Translations under genes and position numbers: made by a program
Notes under the pieces: generated by a model
What the model saw: only the letters and a program-made list of their open reading frames with translations
Databases searched by the model: none
Told to the model about the DNA's origin: nothing
Part shown: piece after piece, positions 1 through 8,158 of the stretch
How positions within the stretch are numbered: the first letter of the stretch is position 1
Layout of the letters: the number at the start of each line of letters is the position of its first letter
Assembly: GCF_040869045.1 (NCBI RefSeq)
Contig: NC_090321.1
Span: forward strand, 181,383,596 to 181,447,595
Reading direction: 5' to 3'
Source of the DNA: Eurosta solidaginis
Lineage: Eukaryota; Arthropoda; Insecta; Diptera; Tephritidae
Length of the DNA stretch: 64,000 nt

Positions 1-230
1 TGGCTCCAGCGGGTTAGGGGGCTTAGAGTATACCCGCGGTAGGCATGCCTGCGTAAGAGGCGATTAAAATACCAAATTGGTTCATGGGGTTGTGTAGCGC
101 AACCCGTTCAATGGGTTGCCAGCGCAATATATAGCTTCTCAAACCCAATTGTGAACCTCACCTACCCGTGGCGAATCCTGTTTCTTTAACAGCCGAGGCT
201 CTGGCGACCCCATGTTCCTTATGGATCTAC
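1..230 (+). repeat. S retroposon copy S1, cut by the window edge
   Basis: SINE-like S repeat. It begins close to the usual 5' block (AGCGGGTTAGGGG, then ATACCCGCGGTAGG and CCTGCGTAAGAGGCGA) and runs to the GGCTCTGGCGACCCC block. After that it leaves the consensus and reaches a LINE-E 3' end at 303. The same S plus LINE-E composite occurs in opposite orientation at about 16690-17217, so this is a shared older rearrangement. There is no CAA tail here. Confidence 0.75.
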
Positions 231-302
231 ATTTGAAGGCGCTCAGTTGGCTGACATCGCTTACTTAAACAGTTGATTCTAAAGTAAAAACCAAAACAAA
301 AT

Positions 303-700
303 ATAGGTTAGGTTGAACTGGCGGGTTCATGAGGACCTCACATAGACTGAATGAGTCCGTAGTGTTACCAGAAGTTTGTTTTAACGACCAAGCTAAAAAC
401 CCTATCAACAACCAGGACCTATGTTATAAAATAACTCCGTCCTCTTGACAAATACCAGAAGCTTCCTAGAACTTAAGCCACTTGCTGCTTCTAGTTCTGA
501 CAGCTGTCAACTGGAGTGTTAGCCTGGCAAGCGCAGGGCACGAGCACAGAACGTAATCGATCGTTTCCTCCTCCAACCCGCACTTCCTACATCTGCTATC
601 ACTGACCAAACCTAATTTAAAGGCATGTGACGCCAGAAGGCAGTGTCCAGTAAGAATACCCGTCATGAGTCTGCAGTCTACAGTTTAATGATAATGAAAA
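303..700 (-). pseudogene. LINE-E 3' terminal fragment (RNase H LINE C-terminus)
   Basis: The open stretch at 466-666 reads MTGILTGHCLLASHAFKLG and then a C-x2-C...C-x-C zinc-knuckle-like segment (CRKCGLEEET, VLCSCPAL). It closely matches the C-terminus of the longer LINE-E copy at 39845-40735. The 3' end on the minus strand carries two CCTAA units near 303-314. This piece is a 5'-truncated, non-functional end of an I/R1/LOA-type LINE whose RNase H and reverse transcriptase parts are absent here. Confidence 0.8.
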
Positions 701-872
701 TATAAGAATCAGTGTTTATGAATAACATATTTTAATGAATCTCTTACAACAACCTGATCGGTGGCTACATCGCCATGTAGATAGTGTGGTGTTCCACCTT
801 GTATAAACGTAGGTACTGTATGTGCTCAACCGTGCAAATGGACATTAGCAGTAACATTATTCACATAAAGAG

Positions 873-2205
873 ATGCAGGTTAATGTGAAAAAAAATATCT
901 CAATTCTAAGTGAGTATAAGCTTGAGTTTGAAAGTGTAATGAAAACAAGCCAAAATGAAATAAAAGCTCTATTGGAAGCAATTGAGAGTCGTTACACTCA
1001 ACGTGCTGCGATGATAGAAAAATCGCAAAAGCAATTTGAAAAGAAAATAGGAGAAATGAAAAGTTTATATTCCATGGTTGAAGAGATAAAAAATAAAACT
1101 GATTTAATTGGCAAAGGCAGTGAAAAGGTACAGAATATGGTTGAAGAAGTGAAAAAGCAGGCAGAGTTAATTGGTAAAGACAATGAAAAAGTGCATACTG
1201 AAATAAAAAAAATAAACAGCAATAATAATGAAAAGAGAGTGTCATATGCTGATGCCATAAGAAATAATAATAAAAAGAGTGAAGTACCACAGCTTAAAAA
1301 AGACGTCGCAATAATAGTGAAACCGAAAGGAAAACAAACAAGTGAAAAAACAAAGCAAGATCTGAACAACAAGGTGGATCCGAAAAACCTAAAGATTTCA
1401 AATATCGAAACAAGAAATAATGGGGTGATGTTGTTGTTGTTGTAGCAATGCTCGCCCCACCTAATAGCCGCGACCGATCACAGGCGCCTCCCAAGGCAGT
1501 CGGTTCTATGTACCGGAGCGACTTGGGATTTTTCCCGAACAAGGACGTCATTTCAGTGTGACCCCATTTAATAATGGGGTGATGGTAATCCATAGTGAAA
1601 ATAATGATGAGCGTGAAAAAATAAAATTAGCAATTGAAAACAACATTGGTAGAGAATACGAAGTAAAAGTGACTGAGCAGATTCGTCCAAGTTTTGTAGT
1701 CACGGGCATAATTTTTAAATACGAAAATGATGTGCTAATAGACACCATAAAAAAACAAAATGAATGTGTAAGCAAGAGTTCACTAAAAATTGTAAAAAAA
1801 ATCGAGAGAAAACGAGGTAACACAATGGTGCAAGATATAATTTTTGAAATTGATAAAGAGGACTTTTCCAAGATTTTGGCAGCTGAGAGAATTAACATCG
1901 GGTGGGAAAGATGCAAAGTGTATGACGCGATTAGCGTACTAATGTGCTACAAATGTAAAGGTTTCAATCATAGAGCATCAGATTGTAAAAGCGATGAAGC
2001 CTGCAATAGGTGCCATGGAAAACATAGCTCAAAAACGTGTGAAGAAACCCCCATAAATAAATGCCTAAATTGTATAAAGGCCAAAGAAAAGTTGAAGTTA
2101 GAAATAGACTTTAATCACGACACATTTGATAAAGAGTGCCCATGCTATATCAATAAACTACAAATAAAAAAAACAAAAGTTCGGTTATTAGCAATTAAGA
2201 AATAA
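873..2205 (+). pseudogene. LINE-A1 ORF1 (gag-like nucleic-acid-binding protein), split by an insertion
   Basis: The N-terminal part (873-1430) is rich in K and E and likely coiled-coil. The C-terminal part (1585-2205) carries three CCHC-like knuckles beginning CYKCKGFNHRASDC, CNRCHGKHSSKTC and CLNCIKAKE. The frame is broken by an insert flanked by a 15-bp duplication (1416-1430 and 1570-1584); the two flanking parts lie in the same frame once the insert and one duplicate are discounted. In the family ORF1 binds the element RNA in the ribonucleoprotein particle. LINE-A2 (32423-33793) aligns across the break, which confirms continuity. It cannot make a full protein as it stands. Confidence 0.85.
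1431..1569 (-). mobile_element. Mini LINE-B insertion with inverted 5' part (twin priming)
   Basis: On the plus strand the insert reads as the reverse complement of the LINE-B 3' end with its tail (1431 to about 1482, GTTGTTGTTGTAGCAATGC onward), followed by the LINE-B 5' end in sense orientation (about 1483-1569, CCCAAGGCAGTCGG...). It is flanked by a perfect 15-bp duplication, AATAATGGGGTGATG. This is the arrangement expected of twin-primed reverse transcription. The insert interrupts LINE-A1 ORF1. Confidence 0.85.
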
Positions 2206-2236
2206 TGAAGGTACCAATATAAAAGTACAAAATAAA

Positions 2237-4886
2237 GTGAAAGCAGAGTTGAAGTGTATATACCTCAATACTAACAGTATTACGGCAAACAAAGCCGAAG
2301 TCCAAAGAATGCTTGAAGAAGAAAATCCCAGTATTGTGTTATGTGCTGAGACCCACACCACAGAGAATATAAGTGACACAGAAATAAATATTATTGGATA
2401 TAATCACGTTAGATGCGATTCGCATAGCCGACACACAGGTGGTGTCCTTATATACATTCATAAATCGATCGAATTTAAAGTAGTATTTAATAACAGTATT
2501 AATAATAACTTATGGTGTATTGTGATTAAAACCATAAAAAACACGATTAAATGGAAAATAGGTGTAGTATACCACTCACCAAACACAAGCGATGCTGAAT
2601 TTATAAACCATATGGGCGAGGTGTTAGAAGAATATTTTTGTGAAACTGAAAACAATATTATTATAGGCGTTTTTAACATAAATGTGAATGTACAGTCAAC
2701 GTACACAAACCAGCTAAATCATATATTCGCGATAGCATCAATGCACCAACTAATTAAGTTTAATACAAGGGTAACAGAAGTGTCACAGACAAAAATAGAC
2801 CTTCTTTATAGTAACAATGATAAAATTGAAATAAAAAATCTAGAAAACCATAGAATATCAGACCATGAAACGATCTGCTTCAAAATGCCTGTTCAAGAAA
2901 GACACAAAATGAGAATATATGAAAACCGCGTATGCTGGGATAATTATACAAAGGAAAGTCTGGTTGCTCTCCTTAGGAATTACAATATATCGGAACTGAA
3001 TAAATGTGATATAGGACTTAAAGTTGAAACTATTAACAATATATTAGGGGATATAATGGCAACGCTTACCTACGAGAAACGAGTGCAAATTAAATTAGTA
3101 AATAAATGCTTAATTGCAACAATCAGAAACTAATGTGGAAATGTCTTAAAGATGCCATAAACATGAGTCATGACACAGCCCAAGTAAAACGTATAGTAAT
3201 AAATAGTACAGTTATTGAAGGAGACCCCGATATCGCGACCCATTTGAATCAGTTCTTTGTCGAGAGCATCACAACAATATGTAATACCATTGAACCAGCT
3301 ACATCAGATGAGGCCACAGAGGATATTAGGGGGAGTGTTTTTGAACTGAAGCAAATAAATGTGGAACAGCTGTTGAGAACAGCAACTAATTTAAAAAATA
3401 AGTATGGAGGAAAAAAACTGGTAACAGAAGGTGTATATAAAGACAGTATGGAATATTTGGGATACGCTTATACATGTATTGTTAATGAGAGCTTTAGAGA
3501 AGGTGTAGTCCCAGCATGCTGGAAAACATCGACAGTGATACCAGTTGAAAAAGTTAAAGGGACTGAAAAACCAGAGGAAATACGGCCTATTAATACGTTG
3601 CCTAGTGATGAAAAGATTTTAGAGAAAATCGTAAAAGACCAGCTTCTCGATTACCTGAATAAAAATCAAATTATTATATGTGAACAATCAGGGTTCAGAA
3701 CTAAACACTCTTGTGAAAGCGCTCTAAACCTGGTTATAGCGGAATGGAAACAAAGCCTATCAAACAAGTTAGTAACAGTGTCGGTCTTTCTGGACCTAAA
3801 AAGGGCATTTGAAACCATCGACAGGGTCATCCTACTAAGGAAACTGCATAATATTGGGGTACGTAATACAGCACTGCGGTGGTTTAAAAGCTACCTTACT
3901 GGCAGAAAACAGAAAACCATAATTAGAAGCACATCGTCGCCGGAAGTTGATGTTGACATAGGTCTTCCACAAGGATCTATTCTTGCTGCAATATTATTCA
4001 TTGTATATATAAACGATATAAAGAGCTGTCTTAGCCACTGCAAGATACGACTCTTCGCAGATGATGCATTATTGACAATAAGTTGTTCGTCGGAGATTGA
4101 AGCTATAACTAAAATGCAAGCGGACTTGAATGCTGTTTATAACTGGTTGTGTCAAAATAAGCTTAAAATAAATATTAAAAAAAACGAAATGGATGACCAT
4201 GAGAAGAAAGAATGCAGAAGAAAATAATTTAGCCTTGAAAATAGCAAATAGTACCATACAAAAAGTTAAAGAAATTAAATACCTAGGAATTATAATTGAT
4301 GAGAAACTTAAGTTCAATGAGCATCTTAAGTATACAGAGGCAAAGATATCAAAAAAAAATTGGATTTATGTTCTGGACATGCAAGCACGTCAGCAAATAT
4401 TATAAAATTATGGTTTATAGGTCCATTATAGAACCTCATTTCATATACTGCCCTACGATATTATTCATGTTAGCCGACTCGAACATCGCAAAACTACAGT
4501 TGAAACAAAATAAAGCAATGCGGTTTATTCTTAGAAAACGATATGATACCCCAATACATGAAATGTTAGAAAGTTTAAATTGGCTGAGTGTAAAGCAACT
4601 CATTGTATACTACACTCTAAAATTCATACACAACATGAAACTAGGCAACCTGCCGAAATATTTAAATGACCGAGTAACATACAACAACGAGGTTCATGAC
4701 TACCACACAAGAAACAGGAATAACTTCCGTCTGACAGCTGTTCGATCAGAATTCGACAAGAACAATATATACTACGAGGGATTGAGAGAGTACAATGATC
4801 TACCATTTGAAATAAAACAATGTCCAAATATCAATAAATTTAAGAAATTATTATATAACTATTGCAAAGCACTACCATTTAGATAA
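2237..4886 (+). pseudogene. LINE-A1 ORF2: AP endonuclease plus reverse transcriptase, broken
   Basis: 2237-3133 is an exonuclease-endonuclease-phosphatase domain (start IYLNTNSITANKAEV, ...CAETHTTE, SDHETI near its end). 3106-4227 is reverse transcriptase with RPINTLPSDEKILE, a DLKRAFETIDR block, GLPQGSILA and the catalytic FADD at 4054-4065. 4296-4886 is the C-terminal thumb region ending in NDLPFEIKQ...FKKLLYNYC. Against LINE-A2, about 60 residues are missing near 3100, with frame changes there and near 4190-4390. The endonuclease block that reads GDFN in LINE-A2 is GVFN here (2666-2677), losing the acidic residue. A dead copy. Confidence 0.85.
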
Positions 4887-5706
4887 TGATCTCATACATA
4901 CATGTACCTAATTTAGGTCTACAAGACTGTAAATAAATAAATAAATAAATAAACATAGCTTGGTATTTGTGCTGGCATCAATATAGCATACATTGGTCCA
5001 GTTCGGTGTGCACCAGCCACTGGTACAAACACTTTTGAATGCATAGCTTTCATATAGATTGGATGTCCAGCAGTGCTCCGGTTGTGCCAAAATGTAATGG
5101 GCTGCTCCCTCTCTTGGTACGGCTGTATAGGTATGGGCAGGTGCAATGTATTACTAGTCTGCTCAAGATCGTTTGGTACATAGATAGCTCGAAGACGCCA
5201 GAGGGGATTGGAGCCAGAGTTTTCGGACCCAGAGCCAAAATATCAGTACCTCTAAAAGCACATCCGAGCATTTTTCAAGTATTCGCCATAAGTTAGTGCG
5301 CTAAGCTGAACCTTCAGCGCTGATACCCTAATGAAGCAATTGCCATACTCAGTCAGACAGTCGGTCCCCACTAAAGGCATCTGCGGCGTTCGAAATAAAG
5401 TCAGCACTGGTCCTTTAGTGCGTAGAAAAGCTAAATCAAATAGGAGCACACAACGTAGTACCGTTGCCCTGGGTCCTAAGCCACAGGGGAGTAGAGGGTA
5501 ATGAGCAGGTGGACTCAGTGTTTAATTTGTTGCGTCCCTCCCACAAATTGTCATCCTCCCAGCAGTCCCGTACAGCGGGTCTGCGCCATACTCTCCTCTT
5601 CCGGGAAGGTATCGACCCCAATCCGGGTCGTTCTCCTGACCCCGGTCCTGAGAAATGAGTTTGCTGCGTTTGCCGGAATAGAATCTTTTTAGGACGGTCA
5701 TATATA

Positions 5707-6583
5707 TAAGGGCCTGAAATATTTCAATGAACTTCCTAATCACATAAAAAGTAGTAATAACTTCAATACTTTTAAAAAAGTTTATTGGAGCATTGTAAAA
5801 CCCTTCCAATAAGATAAAGTTTTTCTCCTCTTATTTTTTACATGATATATCCGATACTGGAGCGCGAAAAGGGAATGGCAATATCGGAAGCAGCAAAATA
5901 CAATGCAACCGGCCCTAAGGAAAAGAAAATCGGTCGCCACCTGTAACTCCAGACAGTTCCAACAACTAATTTCGCTGGAATTCGGTATTTCCAGCCGATA
6001 TTTACTGTTGCTGATCGCATTCCGACAGCATTAATATAACAATAAAATTATATAATGTGTAACAAAAATAACGAAAATAAGGCCAAACAAAAGTTGGAGC
6101 AGGGGGGATTGGAAACACGTCCTTTTCAACCTCCCATTATATGTTGAGCTGTGCTGATCGGAATCTTCATGCATTCCGACAGCGTCTTTACTAAACAAAG
6201 TTGAGGGGTGATTGGATACACGTTATTTTCAATTTTCAACATCCAAAGACATGTTTAGCTGTGTTGATTGGAGACTAATATATTCCGACAGCTTAAAATA
6301 CAAATATAATTGAAAAATATAAGTTCCAAATTTTGTTGCCTTAAGCTGGGAGCACTGGAGGATTGGAAACGCGTCCTTTCCAACCTTCCTTAAATGAGTG
6401 GCTCCCAGACTCGTCCCTTTGTCACGCTAGTAAATATGCTGATCGGAATCACATGGCATTCCAACAGCATATTCAATAGAAATAAATGATTATAACAATG
6501 ATTTGTACTTAGTAGTTCAAGTTTTAGGCCTAAACAGCCGTAATAATAAATAAATGAAATTAAAAAAATAAATACTCTTGTCA
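5707..6583 (+). mobile_element. LINE-A4, 5'-truncated 3' end of a CR1-like LINE with structured 3' UTR
   Basis: 5712-5818 translates to GLKYFNELPNHIKSSNNF and FKKVYWSIVKPF, the LINE-A type C-terminus. The following about 750 bp is a long 3' UTR holding recurring hairpin modules (6010-6475), and the piece ends in A/TAAA-rich sequence (about 6540-6583). It interrupts LINE-B3 between GGACGGTCATA and the CAGTG...CACGTGCAAGGG block. It is a different subfamily from LINE-A1, whose 3' UTR is short. Confidence 0.7.
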
Positions 6584-6854
6584 GTGTTTCACGTGCAAGG
6601 GATGGTTGCATCGGACAGGTTGCTCTGGGCTAGATCCCAAAATCCAGCGTCCTCGTAACTTTTATAAATCTTTTGTGGCTCTTGTTGTTCACGGCCTCAT
6701 TACATTATGAGGAAATACGGCACCTGAGAACACAGCCGTATGAAGCTAAAAAACACTAGCATGTCTTCAGTGAACTCCACAAACAGGCGTCGGACCTCTA
6801 TGCCGGTGATTCCTGTACTCAAAGAACAAAACTAGCAGAAGGGGGAACGCACTC

Positions 6855-7276
6855 CCCCCAGCGGGTTAGGGGATCAGAATATACCCGCGGTAGGTATGCC
6901 TGTCGTAAGAGGCGATTAAAATACCAGATTGAAGGGGATGTGTAGCGCAACCCTTCAGGTTGCCAGCGCAATATATAGCTTCTCCAAACCCAATTGTCAA
7001 CCTCACCTATCCCCGGCGAATCCTGTTTCACTAACAGACGAGGCTCTGGCGACCCCAAGCTCCACATGGAACTTGGGGGTGGGGAGGGAGGGAATGGCAT
7101 GAAGGTTTAATGTGGCCACATAAATAGTTCCCGAGATAGTCGGGCTAGCACCTTAATGGTGCTATGGTACCGGAGCATACCGGATCTGTATCCGGCAAAG
7201 GACCATCATCAATAAACACTCCCCAAAGCCTTCGGGGAGCAACCTTATCGCTACAACAACAACAACAACAACAGGA
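6855..7276 (+). repeat. S retroposon copy S2, essentially full length
   Basis: Runs from CCCAGCGGGTTAGGGG to the CTTATCGCTACAACAAC tail. It lies inside the LINE-B3 ORF2 remnant and is flanked by GGAACGCACTC (6844-6854 and 7277-7287), a target duplication typical of LINE-mediated retroposition. It contains no ORF of note. Confidence 0.9.
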
Positions 7277-8130
7277 GGAACGCACTCTCCCTAAGGAAAC
7301 GCGAGTAGTCACTCTAGCTCACCTTCGAGCTGGATAACTTAACAGGTTAGACTCTTACCTATCCAGAATCAACCCCGACATTCAAAACATTGTCCTGCTC
7401 GTAATGTGTCCCCACAATGACACCAACCATCTCTTTAACTGTATTGTGGAACCAACGCCTCTAACACTCCTCTCATTATGGTCCACCCCTGTTGATACAG
7501 AAAGTTTCCTTGGACTCCCGTTCGAGGCCATTGATGACAATTTGTGATCGGTCGCACCAATTGGATGGGCGAAGCACTGCTACAACAACAACAGCAGGCG
7601 GACAACCCGGAAGGAGGCAGCAACTGCATGACCCATCGATTCCGAGCCGTTCCTGGCAGTTGGCTCACTCAATAAATGCCCCTATTAGTAGAAGGGAGGG
7701 AAAAGAGAGAAGAACACTGGCGTAATATGCCAGGCCTGAGTCAATCTAAGTTACTGTTAGGGGGTTACAGCACAACTCGATATAGGGCATTAATAGGCCT
7801 CTCGAAAGATAACCTAAGAATCCTAACGGCTATTCTTACAGGACACTGTAGACTGAACAGTCACATATAAAAGCTGGGTATAATATCGAACAACACATGT
7901 CGATTTTGTGATGGATCAGCAGACGGCGGACCATATCCTTCTAGAATGCGACGCAATTTTAAGACGTAGGGCTAAGTTTATGGGCTCACCATGGCCAGAG
8001 CATTCCCACATTTAATCCCTCAAGCCAAGAACACTGCTAGTGTTCATCAAGGAAGTCGACTAGGATGAGGTGCTGTGAAGGAGATGTGCAAGTCACTGTG
8101 CAATCCTCAATAAATTATCTCTCTATCTAC

Positions 8131-8158
8131 GTTCCGGTAACAAGCACCATTGAGGTAC
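8131..8158 (-). repeat. S fragment S9, split by LINE-B4 (continues 10715-10775)
   Basis: CCGGTAACAAGCACCATTGAGGTAC is the reverse of the S block GGTGCTATGGTACCGG. The continuation (TACTAGC...CCATCTCGGGAA...ACATTAAACCTTC) follows the LINE-B4 tail at 10715. AGGTAC is present on both sides of LINE-B4. Confidence 0.7.

Larger units (their letters stand above)
855..4962 (+). mobile_element. LINE-A1, CR1/Daphne-like non-LTR retrotransposon, damaged
   Basis: A two-ORF LINE in sense orientation. ORF1 is at 873-2205, the endonuclease-RT frame at 2237-4886, and a (TAAA)n tail at about 4934-4962. Compared with LINE-A2 (29.5-33.8 kb, minus) it lacks the N-terminal PHD finger, so it is 5' truncated; similarity begins near 855. 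Lesions are a 139-bp insertion in ORF1, a deletion between endonuclease and RT near 3100, frameshifts near 4190 and 4390, and a changed endonuclease residue. The clade name rests on the ORF1 PHD/CCHC organisation, the FADD polymerase box and the NELP...FKK C-terminus; another CR1-group clade is possible. Confidence 0.85.
5515..7592 (+). mobile_element. LINE-B3, internally deleted and multiply interrupted
   Basis: The copy starts in ORF1 (LRPSHKLSSSQQ), carries a variant 2A-like motif (5608-5631, GIDPNPGR), then the first PHD-type finger. It is interrupted by LINE-A4 (about 5707-6583), resumes at about 6585-6700, then jumps directly to the ORF2 C-terminus (RHLRTQPYEAK equivalent, about 6710). 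S2 sits at 6855-7276, and the 3' end GATCGGTCGC...GCACTGCTACAACAAC closes it at 7592. Flanking duplication AGCAGGTGGAC / AGCAGGCGGAC (5504-5514, 7593-7603) has one mismatch. Most of ORF2 was lost, so it is non-autonomous. Confidence 0.8.
5150..8130 (+). pseudogene. LINE-H remnant: RNase H domain and C-terminus, interrupted by LINE-B3
   Basis: Left of the insertion the translation gives WYIDSSKTPEGIGARVFGPR (about 5171-5230) and SHRGVEGNEQVD (5478-5514), recognisable as the first and last motifs of a LINE RNase H domain (YxDxSK and GHxGxxGNExAD). Right of LINE-B3, 7593-8050 continues with MPGLSQSKLLLGGY, LTAILTGHCRLN and a decayed cysteine motif (CRFCDGSADG). Frameshifts and stops are frequent. 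I place it in the I/R1 group because of the RNase H; it is not the same family as LINE-E. 4963-5150 may belong to it but I cannot show that. Confidence 0.7.

Noticed and set aside
1..230. tRNA-derived head for the S repeat
   Set aside because: I looked for A and B boxes at the start of S copies and found no convincing GGTTCGANTCC-like B box. The tRNA head is clear only in the separate SINE at 50231.
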